A stretch of 27,017 nt of DNA from an uncultured Bacteroidales bacterium (GTDB lineage: Bacteria; Bacteroidota; Bacteroidia; Bacteroidales; F082): assembly GCA_937902805.1 (NCBI GenBank), contig CALEMB010000152.1, forward strand, positions 1 through 27,017, given 5' to 3'. The notes beneath the pieces are model-generated. The model saw only the letters and a program-made list of their open reading frames with translations. It ran no database searches and was not told where the DNA came from. Within the stretch, counting starts at the first letter, position 1; every line of letters starts with the position of its first letter. Of the stretch, positions 1 through 6,968 are shown piece after piece. Both the position numbers and the translations under genes were made by a program.

Positions 1-129
1 CGATCTAGCCGTACGCCAAACCAGCTTTTTGTTGTAGTCTGCCCCTTTAAGGTCCTTCTCGATGACGGCTTCCCATTCCTGGGTCGTCACGGGTGGAAAT
101 TCCTCAAAGAGTTTCTTTTTTTCTTCCAT
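1..129 (-). CDS. mutA: Methylmalonyl-CoA mutase small subunit, N-terminal fragment
   Basis: Only the first 43 residues lie in the window; the gene runs off the left edge. The peptide reads MEEKKKLFEEFPPVTTQEWE and continues to EKDLKGADYNKKLVWRT. The pattern 'LF.EFPPV.T.EW...I..DLKGADY.KKLVWRT' is what I recall at the N terminus of the small (non-catalytic) subunit of B12-dependent methylmalonyl-CoA mutase in Bacteroidota. With the large subunit it interconverts succinyl-CoA and (R)-methylmalonyl-CoA in the cytoplasm, on the route to propionate. The start is the first ATG after a good -7 promoter match on the same strand. The call rests on a short stretch, so the family is likely rather than certain. 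Confidence 0.72.
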   Translation of the reverse strand, partial: MEEKKKLFEEFPPVTTQEWEAVIEKDLKGADYNKKLVWRTARS

Positions 130-187
130 TTGTTGTTTATTTAATTGATATTTATGTATAACTATTTTTCAGGTATAAAACAATCTG

Positions 188-195
188 CAAAAGTA
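188..195 (-). promoter_or_regulatory. -7 promoter element for mutA
   Basis: On the minus strand this reads TACTTTTG, an exact match to the Bacteroidota TAnnTTTG -7 box, 58 bp upstream of the mutA start. I see no clear TTTG -33 box at the usual spacing. It lies back to back with the map promoter at 259-266. Confidence 0.6.
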
Positions 196-258
196 AAAAA
201 TAATGCGATTGCATAAACTTTTTAGGTGACAAAGATAAAGAAAAAGATAAAATCTCCG

Positions 259-266
259 TACTTTTG
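259..266 (+). promoter_or_regulatory. -7 promoter element for map
   Basis: TACTTTTG matches TAnnTTTG exactly and ends 19 bp before the map ATG, predicting a leader of roughly a dozen bases. The -33 box is not convincing. Confidence 0.6.
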
Positions 267-285
267 CGGCCAAAATTGAAAGACT

Positions 286-1140
286 ATGTTTACCAGACGT
301 AGAAAATGGCGTGTGCCGGCCGGTCAAGAGCCGACAGAATTGGACAAAAAAGTGATGGCATTGGAGGCCAAAGGTGCGATGGTGCCCAAGCGTACCCTCA
401 TCCGCACCCCTGAAGAAATTGAGGGCATCAAACGGAGTGGCGTCATCAACACGGCCATCCTCGACCTTGTGGGCGAGAAAATTCACGCGGGCATGAGCAC
501 TTTGGAAATCAATGATTTGGTACACAACTACACCATAGAGCATGGTGCTATTCCTGCCACTTTGGGCTATGAAGGCTTCCCGAAGAGCGTGTGCGTCTCC
601 ATTAATGAAGTGGTGTGTCACGGCATCCCTTCGGCCAAGGAAATTCTGAAGGAAGGCGACATCGTCAATGTGGATTGCACTACCATCTTGGACGGTTTTT
701 ATGCCGATGCCTCGCGCATGTATGTCATCGGGCAAACCTCGGCCCGCAAGCAGAAACTCGTTGATGTGGCCAAGGAATGTCTATATGTCGGCATGGAAGC
801 CGCCAAGCCTTTTGGCTTTGTTGGCGACATTGGCAATGCCATCCAACAGCACGCCCACAAGAACGGCTTCAGTGTGGTGCGCGACCTCTGCGGTCACGGC
901 GTAGGTCTGAAGTTCCACGACGACCCTGAGGTGTTGCATTATGGCAAGAAAGGCACGGGCATGTTGCTTGTTCCGGGCATGGTATTCACCATTGAACCGA
1001 TGATCAACATGGGCACATGGAAGGTCTTCATCGACAAGGCTGACGGCTGGACTGTCATCACCGAGGACGAACTGCCCTCCGCACAATGGGAACATACGTT
1101 TTTAATGACGGAAACAGGATTGGAAATTTTGACGCATTGA
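286..1140 (+). CDS. map: Type I methionine aminopeptidase
   Basis: Cytosolic metalloprotease that removes the initiator Met from new proteins. The 284-residue product carries all five expected metal ligands in order: D130 (VNVDC), D141 (YADASRM), H204 (CGHGVG), E237 (FTIEPM) and E269 (AQWEHT). It also has the substrate-contact histidines H112 (VCHGIP) and H211 (KFHDDP). About 35-40 residues precede the catalytic fold: a basic start (MFTRRRKWRV) and a short helix-like stretch, longer than in E. coli MAP. The start follows closely on a -7 promoter match. The gene stands alone, diverging from mutA and ending just before a palindromic repeat that separates it from the convergent O-acyltransferase gene. 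Note a Cys after the first metal ligand (DCT), where many family members have a different residue. Confidence 0.96.
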   Translation: MFTRRRKWRVPAGQEPTELDKKVMALEAKGAMVPKRTLIRTPEEIEGIKRSGVINTAILDLVGEKIHAGMSTLEINDLVHNYTIEHGAIPATLGYEGFPKSVCVSINEVVCHGIPSAKEILKEGDIVNVDCTTILDGFYADASRMYVIGQTSARKQKLVDVAKECLYVGMEAAKPFGFVGDIGNAIQQHAHKNGFSVVRDLCGHGVGLKFHDDPEVLHYGKKGTGMLLVPGMVFTIEPMINMGTWKVFIDKADGWTVITEDELPSAQWEHTFLMTETGLEILTH

Positions 1141-1167
1141 TTGTCAAAATTGTTTTACGGAATCATT

Positions 1168-1195
1168 GTAGAGACGTGGCGCGCCGCGTCTCTAC
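1168..1195. repeat. Palindromic repeat, GTAGAGACG family, copy 1 (GC-rich core)
   Basis: A 28-bp near-perfect palindrome with arms GTAGAGACG and CGTCTCTAC around core TGGCGCGCCG. It lies between the convergent ends of map and the MBOAT gene and could act as a transcription barrier. Its reverse complement is identical over all 28 bases to the copy inside the T9SS gene at 23176-23203. Confidence 0.93.
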
Positions 1196-1202
1196 TGTTT
1201 TA

Positions 1203-3068
1203 TTAGAACTGGAAATAAATAAACGACTGCAAATCCGCCGTGATGAACTGGTAGATGATGAACACGATGAGTGCGCAGACGACCACCATCAGCGGCACAG
1301 GCATTTTGGCGAACCAAATGCGATAACGTCTCTTGAAATGCTCTGGTAGCCAGTGGATAATCATTCCTATTAGGATGAGAATGAACACGTTGCGGTAATG
1401 CCAAGCGATGTCGGGAATTTGTTCGATGCGCCAACGGCCACCCATTTGGTTGACCATGTTTTTCGCTGTGTTCCATGCCGTTTCGTTGGCTTCGGCAGGG
1501 TCGAGGTTGGAGCCACTACGGAAGAACAGGCGCGTGAAGGTGATGAAGGTGAAGGTCTGGAAGATGGCCCAAGCGTCTTGCAGCCATTGCCAGGGCTTCT
1601 TACCGCCAAACAGATTGTAAAGCATCCGTAGCATGTTGCCCGCAAAGATGATGGCACACCACACAAATAGTACGTTGAACACGGGACGTGGCACAAAGAC
1701 GCACAGCAGGCGCAGCAGGAAGGTGACGGCTAATATAAACAAGGTGCGACCGTAGATGCTCCAGTCTTTCCAGAATTTGTAGAAAATCATGCCGATGCCG
1801 TTCAAGCCGCCCCAAATCATGAAATTCCACGAGGCACCATGCCACAAGCCACCAAGCAGCATCGTGTCCATGGCGTTGATGTTGGTGGTGATTATCTTCC
1901 GTTTCTCGGGCTTGAAGATGGCTACCAAAGCGACAATCACAGCGACGACGCCCACGCCTATGCCAATCCACCAGCTGCCCGAAAGGAAGACAGCGATGGC
2001 TGCAATCATGATGATGATGCAGAAGGAGCCAAAGGTGGCGTTGCGGTTGCCACCCAGTGGGATGTAGAGGTAGTCCTGCAGCCAGCGCGACAACGACATG
2101 TGCCAGCGTTTCCAGAACTCGCCAGGGTTCTTGGCTTTGTAAGGTGAGTTGAAGTTTTTGGGCAGGTAGAAGCCCATCAGCATGGCCACGCCAATGGCGA
2201 TGTCGGTGTAGCCCGAGAAGTCGGCATAAACCTGTAAGGAATAGCCGAACAAAGCCATCAGGTTCTCAAAACCAGTATATAGCAACGGCTGGTCAAAGAC
2301 GCGGTCGATGAAGTTGACGGCGATGTAGTCGCTGAGCACGATTTTCTTCACCAAACCGTTCATGATCCAGAACACGGCAATGCCGAATTGTTTGCGACCG
2401 AGGAAGTATTTCTTGTGCAGCTGCGGGATGAACTCGTTGGCCCTCACGATGGGACCCGCTACCAACTGTGGGAAGAAACTCACATAGAAGCCGAAGTCAA
2501 AGACGTTGCCCACGGGTTCAATACGCTTGCGGTACACATCCATGATGTAGCTGATGGCTTGGAAGGTATAGAACGAGATGCCCACAGGCAGCATGATGAC
2601 ATCGACACTGAAGCGGTTGTCGCCCGTGATTTGGTTGCCCGCCCACGAGAACACGTCAAACACGCGGAAATCAAGGCCTGTCAGGTCGTTAATCAAATCG
2701 GTAAGGAAGTAGGCATACTTGAAATAGAACAACAGCGATAGGTTGACAATCACGCTAAGCGCCAACACAAAATTTCGACTGCCGTCTTTCTTTCGCGTAT
2801 GCAGCCACTTGCCCGCAAAGAAATTATATAAGGTGATGAAAACCAGGATTAAGACAAAGAGGCCGCTGGTCTTGTAATAGAAGAACAGGCTGACGAAAAA
2901 CAGGAAGGTGTTGCGCAGCAGGCACTTGTTCTTGAATAAGCAGAAGAAGGCGAACACCACGGCGAAGAACGCCCAGAAATAGAACTGGGTGAACAGCAAG
3001 GGATGGGCCTTGTCGAACGAGAAAACCTTGGTCAGGAAATCCAATGCTATTTCGGGGTTAAATGTCAT
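1203..3068 (-). CDS. MBOAT family membrane O-acyltransferase (AlgI/PatA-like)
   Basis: A 621-residue multi-pass inner-membrane protein of the MBOAT family, which moves acyl (usually acetyl) groups from a cytoplasmic donor across the membrane to an extracytoplasmic acceptor. The family signature is clear: RWHMSLSRWLQDYLYIPLGG at about 321-340 with conserved H323, and LLGGLWHGASWNF with the invariant catalytic H410. Other family motifs are PVGISFYTFQ (161-170), FFPQLVAGPI (198-207) and YADFSGYTDIAIG (281-293). It is last in a four-gene operon; its ATG overlaps the stop of the upstream SGNH gene by 4 bp (ATGA), so the two are probably translationally coupled. Partners of this kind form AlgI/AlgJ/AlgX and PatA/PatB systems. 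Sequence alone does not identify the acceptor; the LysM protein that starts the operon favours peptidoglycan. Confidence 0.93.
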   Translation of the reverse strand: MTFNPEIALDFLTKVFSFDKAHPLLFTQFYFWAFFAVVFAFFCLFKNKCLLRNTFLFFVSLFFYYKTSGLFVLILVFITLYNFFAGKWLHTRKKDGSRNFVLALSVIVNLSLLFYFKYAYFLTDLINDLTGLDFRVFDVFSWAGNQITGDNRFSVDVIMLPVGISFYTFQAISYIMDVYRKRIEPVGNVFDFGFYVSFFPQLVAGPIVRANEFIPQLHKKYFLGRKQFGIAVFWIMNGLVKKIVLSDYIAVNFIDRVFDQPLLYTGFENLMALFGYSLQVYADFSGYTDIAIGVAMLMGFYLPKNFNSPYKAKNPGEFWKRWHMSLSRWLQDYLYIPLGGNRNATFGSFCIIIMIAAIAVFLSGSWWIGIGVGVVAVIVALVAIFKPEKRKIITTNINAMDTMLLGGLWHGASWNFMIWGGLNGIGMIFYKFWKDWSIYGRTLFILAVTFLLRLLCVFVPRPVFNVLFVWCAIIFAGNMLRMLYNLFGGKKPWQWLQDAWAIFQTFTFITFTRLFFRSGSNLDPAEANETAWNTAKNMVNQMGGRWRIEQIPDIAWHYRNVFILILIGMIIHWLPEHFKRRYRIWFAKMPVPLMVVVCALIVFIIYQFITADLQSFIYFQF

Positions 3069-4345
3069 CTTTTAGTCGTTTTGGCGTTCAGTCGGACGTG
3101 TTCAATATATCTGGTAATCAAAGCATTGTAAAGAAGGTCGCCCAAGAGTTTGTAGCCCTCGTTGGTGAAGTGGACCTTGTCTTTTTTCGCCAAACCGGCA
3201 TGTTCCCAGGCTTGCATCGACCTCAATCCACCCATGATGTCGAACTGGTCCCATACGGCAGCGTTGTAGCGTTTCCCCATCTCCATGAAGGCTCCCTCTG
3301 CAATGAGGCCGTTAGTGTTGACCTCATAACGTCTCTTTCGCTTGATTTTCACACTCTTGAAGCTGTCGTTGTTGGTCATGAACAGCAGGGCACAGTCGGG
3401 GTTGACGCGCTTGGCGATTTGGATGAGTTCGCCAAAGTTTCTCATGAAGACTTGTTTCTCAAAATCTTGTTCCGCCGCATCATTGATGCCGATGCCGAAA
3501 ATGATGAGGTCGGGTTTGATCAGCTCAAGGTCACGCTCAAAGTCGTCACAGCGCAGGTATGATGGCACGCTGGCACCGTTGACGCCAATGCCGTGTACGC
3601 TGATGCCTGGCATGTCGTTTTCGAGCAACACACCCGTCAAAGTGAACTCGCCAGGGACAGAGTCGAACAGGATGCATATAGAATCCGTGAACGTAGGTAG
3701 TTGGAAGGTGTAGGTGGACTTCCATTCGTCATATTGACCTTGAATCACCGTGCTGTCATATCTCACCACGGGCACCACATCCTCTGTCTCTGAGAAGCCA
3801 ATGACGGTCACCTTGTTGAAGTCGAAGTCGGGGGTGAGGTCGGTGGGGTTCTTTTCGCGCGTCACGATGCTCACCGTGGCGGTCGGGTCGGTGGTAGTGA
3901 TGGCGGCACCGGCCAGTCCCATGCGCTTATCGGTCTCGCGGCGAACGGCATTGCGGCAGTAGCTCCAATTTCCCGTTGAGCGGACGATGTAATGCGACGG
4001 GTTGTTGGTACCGCCCGCTGTAAAGGGAAAGACGAAGTTTTGCCCGCCAATCAAATCATCGCTGATACTCAAAAGGTTATCACGGAACTGCTGTGTAAAC
4101 ACACCGGCTTGCACGTGTGAGCCACCGATATGCATGATGCTCACGTTGCCTTCACCGAGGAAGACCACGGAATCCATCTTTTGGAAGAAGCGTTCCATGG
4201 CGAGGCTGTCGCCAGGATACTGGATCTGGTTGCGCTCGAAATGGGCAAAGTCATAGCTCGGCACGGCCTTCACCAAAGGTAAGTCCTGTGCCACAAGCAT
4301 CCTACATGCTAGCATCAACCCTATGTAAACCAGCCACTTCCTCAT
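3065..4345 (-). CDS. Secreted SGNH/GDSL-fold esterase or acetyltransferase (second SGNH protein)
   Basis: 426 residues with an N-terminal signal sequence (MRKWLVYIGLMLACRMLVAQ, likely cut near residue 20), so it acts outside the inner membrane. SGNH blocks are present: block I HIGGSHVQAG with nucleophile S76, a glycine near G257 (GVNGAS), block III FGIGINDA with N288, and block V DKVHF with D389 and H392. Block I has Gly where the canonical motif has Asp (GGS, not GDS); Ser, Asn, Asp and His are all kept, so activity is expected. It overlaps the MBOAT gene downstream and the other SGNH gene upstream by 4 bp each. In PatB/AlgX-type systems such a protein takes acetyl from the MBOAT partner and passes it to sugar hydroxyls; removal of acetyl (esterase) is the alternative. 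Confidence 0.85.
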   Translation of the reverse strand: MRKWLVYIGLMLACRMLVAQDLPLVKAVPSYDFAHFERNQIQYPGDSLAMERFFQKMDSVVFLGEGNVSIMHIGGSHVQAGVFTQQFRDNLLSISDDLIGGQNFVFPFTAGGTNNPSHYIVRSTGNWSYCRNAVRRETDKRMGLAGAAITTTDPTATVSIVTREKNPTDLTPDFDFNKVTVIGFSETEDVVPVVRYDSTVIQGQYDEWKSTYTFQLPTFTDSICILFDSVPGEFTLTGVLLENDMPGISVHGIGVNGASVPSYLRCDDFERDLELIKPDLIIFGIGINDAAEQDFEKQVFMRNFGELIQIAKRVNPDCALLFMTNNDSFKSVKIKRKRRYEVNTNGLIAEGAFMEMGKRYNAAVWDQFDIMGGLRSMQAWEHAGLAKKDKVHFTNEGYKLLGDLLYNALITRYIEHVRLNAKTTKR

Positions 4346-5865
4346 CTTTTCTTTTCGTACGAAGGTTTGTAGAACGGCATCCTGAGGCGTCCTGAGGTGC
4401 GGATGGAGTCTTCCCTTTGGTCGAGGTTGATGAACTCAATCACGTTCTCGCTCGGCACATGCTGGCGCATCTTGTAGAAGTCGTAATAGGTAGTGAATGA
4501 TTTGGCCAGGTTGGCACCGATTTCTTGTGCGCCCTTGAAGGTGAAGTGCACGTAATCGGGACCTGCCAATGGCGGGCGGTGTCTCACCCATTGTGCCATC
4601 GATCCTTCGCCGCCCATCACGTTGAACATATCCCAGTAGGCCACGTTGTTGCGCAAGGCCATGGCGCGAAGCGAGTCGTTTAGCTCGGGGAGGTTTTTCC
4701 AGGTACCCATCTTGCCGCCGTAACTCTTGCCCATGTCGGCAGGGCCGATGAAGAGCAGGGTGGCTTTGGGCGCCACGCGCTTCATGTAGTTGATTTGCTT
4801 CTCCAACTCGGTCATATAGGGCGTGATGTTTTTCGTTGATGAGATGCCAGGCATGCGGTTGCCACCGAATTGCAAGATAATGAGTCGGGTGTTGATGAGC
4901 TTGAATGACTGGCGAGCCACGGATTCGTTCATGCGGGTGAAGATGGTGCCCGAACAGCCACGTAGTGCCACGTTGTCGACAGCCACACCCGCGTCGCCAT
5001 CAAGCAAAACGCCGTAGATTTCGGCGTTACCCTTCATGGTGATGGTGCCTTGCTTGATGTCGGCTGGTAAAATCCAGGTGACGAGCGAGACGCTGTCATT
5101 GGCAGGCAAGACCTTGGTCTCGGAGGCGATGTCGTCGCATTTCAGTGTGGCGGCGAAGTTATCGCTGTTGTGTCCCAGCAGCAACGACACCGTGGAAAAC
5201 TCCTTGGCGTTTGCGAAGGCCTGCGAGTGCCTGGTTTGGTTAAAGGAAATGGTGCCACCGCCAATGACTTGTCCATACTGCGCCATCACGCCATAGCGGT
5301 TGTGCGGGGCGCGGTGGTTGGAGGCGGCATCGCCATACACGGCGAAGCGTCTAAGGCCGTTGGAGTGCTGCGACACCGAGATGGTCGGCACAGGCTGAAT
5401 GGCGGGGATCATGTTAGGACCCGATCCGCCAAAGAGTTCTTGCAACTTTTGGCGCAGCACCGACGAGATGCGGTCCATCTCGATTTGTGAGTCACCGTAG
5501 TGCATGATGCGGTAGGTCTTACCTTCGTCGTCGGCATCCTCTAACTGCGTAAAGAGCTTGTCGAAGTAGGTGTAGTCGTCATTGGGCAGGTAGATGCGGT
5601 TGGGGTTATCCTTTAGGTAGCTGCGGAAGAAACGCATGCTGTCCAGCAGGTTGTCGGAGACAGTCATTTCAAAGCTTTTGTTCACTTTATCAATAACGTC
5701 GTCCACGTTTACCTCCTCTTTGACAGGTGCCGTGTCTTCTGCGTATGATGCGAAGCGCAGGGTATGGCTGCCGATGGCCAGACCTTCGGCAGGGAAGAAA
5801 TACCATGCCACTCCTAAGATGAGTATCACAGAAAAGATGAATATAAATGTTTGTATGGATTTCAT
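4342..5865 (-). CDS. Membrane-anchored SGNH/GDSL-fold protein (first SGNH protein)
   Basis: 507 residues. One N-terminal hydrophobic segment (about 5-24) is followed by an acidic stretch, so it is probably a periplasmic protein held by a signal anchor. SGNH blocks: MHYGDSQIEMDR with nucleophile S126, RGCSGT with G303, LQFGGNRMPG with N336, and GPDYVHFTFKGA with D437 and H440; the full catalytic set is present. A long insert between blocks I and II (about 150-300) looks beta-rich and may bind substrate. The tail is basic (PSYEKKR). It overlaps both neighbouring genes by 4 bp. Two different SGNH proteins beside one MBOAT suggest a split of labour, such as acyl relay plus final transfer, or transferase plus esterase. 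Which is which cannot be read from sequence. Confidence 0.85.
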   Translation of the reverse strand: MKSIQTFIFIFSVILILGVAWYFFPAEGLAIGSHTLRFASYAEDTAPVKEEVNVDDVIDKVNKSFEMTVSDNLLDSMRFFRSYLKDNPNRIYLPNDDYTYFDKLFTQLEDADDEGKTYRIMHYGDSQIEMDRISSVLRQKLQELFGGSGPNMIPAIQPVPTISVSQHSNGLRRFAVYGDAASNHRAPHNRYGVMAQYGQVIGGGTISFNQTRHSQAFANAKEFSTVSLLLGHNSDNFAATLKCDDIASETKVLPANDSVSLVTWILPADIKQGTITMKGNAEIYGVLLDGDAGVAVDNVALRGCSGTIFTRMNESVARQSFKLINTRLIILQFGGNRMPGISSTKNITPYMTELEKQINYMKRVAPKATLLFIGPADMGKSYGGKMGTWKNLPELNDSLRAMALRNNVAYWDMFNVMGGEGSMAQWVRHRPPLAGPDYVHFTFKGAQEIGANLAKSFTTYYDFYKMRQHVPSENVIEFINLDQREDSIRTSGRLRMPFYKPSYEKKR

Positions 5866-6809
5866 TTCTTCTTGATTATCAAGGTTTTTTCTTCAAAAAT
5901 ATTGTCGTTTTTCAAGTTGTTCCACTTCTTCAAGTCGTCCACGCTGACATGATATTTGTTGGCGATTTTCGTCAAAGTGTCACCTTTCTTGATTTTGTAT
6001 TTGATGGTCTCTGGGTTTGTGGGAGGGACCTTTTTTGGTTCGGAAATAGTTTTTTTGTTCGATGTTTCGGAAGGCTCAACGAGAGTGGAATTCGGCCCTT
6101 CGACAAGCACAGGTACGTTTTCTGGCTTGGGTTTGACAACCTTCACGACCGATGGCTCTGTGTCCTGTGCAGTGAAATAAAGTCTCTGTTGATTGCCGAG
6201 ATACACACAAGCGATGAAGTCGGCGATGACACGGGTGTCGGGCATCAGGTCTTGCTCGTAAAAGTCCCACAGCTCCAGCTCGCTGCCGTGGTGAATCAGG
6301 GCATGGCTGAGCGAAGTGGGGCTGTTGGCATAGGCCAAGATGCTGTACCACCAGTCGTTATACTTTTCGTGCAAGTCATTGAGGTAATCCAAGGCGGCTA
6401 TCGTTGAGGCTTCCACAGACCAGCGTTCTTCGCTGCTTTCGTCGATGTCGAGGCCGTAACGCATCCCCACCAATGAAGGCAAGGCCCAGTAGCCACAGCG
6501 GTCGCCGTAACTATAGTTGGCTCTCATCCCGCTGAGGGCGTAAGGCAAATACCTCAGTTCCAATGGCATACCGCGTTGTATCAAAGCCGTGTCGATAAAA
6601 GCTTCGTATTTCGTGAAGGTCATGGGAAGGTTTTTGCCGTCAAGCAACTTCACGGTCTTATCCAAAGCATCATTGTAAGGAAGAGGGATGCCTTTTTCCA
6701 TGCTTTTCAGCTCGTTGATGAAGGCATCACTGCCCGACGACACACAACAATTGTTTGCTGTCAGACAAAAAATACAAGACCATATTATGAATAATGCTCT
6801 GAATTTCAT
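5862..6809 (-). CDS. LysM protein with degenerate lytic-transglycosylase-like domain
   Basis: 315 residues, first gene of the O-acetylation operon. A hydrophobic leader (about 1-18) targets it to the envelope; Cys at 21-22 lack a good lipobox. Residues 65-190 resemble the SLT/MltD fold: GMPLELRYLPYALSGM (80-95), CGYWALPSLVGMRYGLDID (105-123), then an ALDYLNDLHEKYNDWWYSILAYANS segment (about 139-163) matching the 'AA.YL..LY..FGDW..ALAAYN.G' region. In active enzymes the first block reads 'YLALVESGF' with catalytic Glu; here that position is Leu92 (codon CTC). A low-complexity Pro/Lys/Thr linker (about 200-265) leads to one LysM domain (268-312, IKYKIKKGDTLTKIANKYHV...). I infer a peptidoglycan-binding pseudoenzyme that directs or shields the O-acetylation machinery. 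Its stop overlaps the next start by 4 bp. Confidence 0.82.
   Translation of the reverse strand: MKFRALFIIWSCIFCLTANNCCVSSGSDAFINELKSMEKGIPLPYNDALDKTVKLLDGKNLPMTFTKYEAFIDTALIQRGMPLELRYLPYALSGMRANYSYGDRCGYWALPSLVGMRYGLDIDESSEERWSVEASTIAALDYLNDLHEKYNDWWYSILAYANSPTSLSHALIHHGSELELWDFYEQDLMPDTRVIADFIACVYLGNQQRLYFTAQDTEPSVVKVVKPKPENVPVLVEGPNSTLVEPSETSNKKTISEPKKVPPTNPETIKYKIKKGDTLTKIANKYHVSVDDLKKWNNLKNDNIFEEKTLIIKKK
6064..6113. repeat. Segments resembling arms of the GTCGAAGGG repeat, inside the LysM-protein linker
   Basis: Within the linker region, 6093-6113 matches one arm of the repeat at 8341-8403 (CGGCCCTTCGACAAGC) and 6064-6083 resembles the other (GTTTCG...GGCTCAACGA). The arm order differs from the intergenic copy. 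The segments encode roughly VEGPNSTLVEPSE. This could be an old, decayed insertion now serving as linker. Confidence 0.45.
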
Positions 6810-6859
6810 TATTTTATCATATTCCGTAAGCCGTTAAGGGCGGCTTTCGAAATGAACGG

Positions 6860-6867
6860 CAAAGATA
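6860..6867 (-). promoter_or_regulatory. -7 promoter element for the O-acetylation operon
   Basis: On the minus strand this reads TATCTTTG, an exact TAnnTTTG match 50 bp upstream of the LysM-protein ATG. It is the only strong match in front of the four overlapping genes. No clear -33 box. Confidence 0.6.
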
Positions 6868-6918
6868 CGAAAATTCCGTTTACACGGAATGAATGGATAA
6901 AGAACCCGCTTTTTTTGC

Positions 6919-6926
6919 TATTTTTG
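6919..6926 (+). promoter_or_regulatory. -7 promoter element for the MATE exporter gene
   Basis: TATTTTTG matches TAnnTTTG and is followed by the frequent C. It lies downstream of the earliest possible ATG (6852), so transcription from here supports a start at 6969 for the exporter. Confidence 0.6.
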
Positions 6927-6968
6927 CACCCGTTTTGGCGAACAGAGGTTCGTCTTCAATCTTTGGAT

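Noticed and set aside
6852..6968. 39-codon upstream extension of the MATE gene
   Set aside because: A -7 promoter box lies inside it and its sequence does not resemble MATE N termini.
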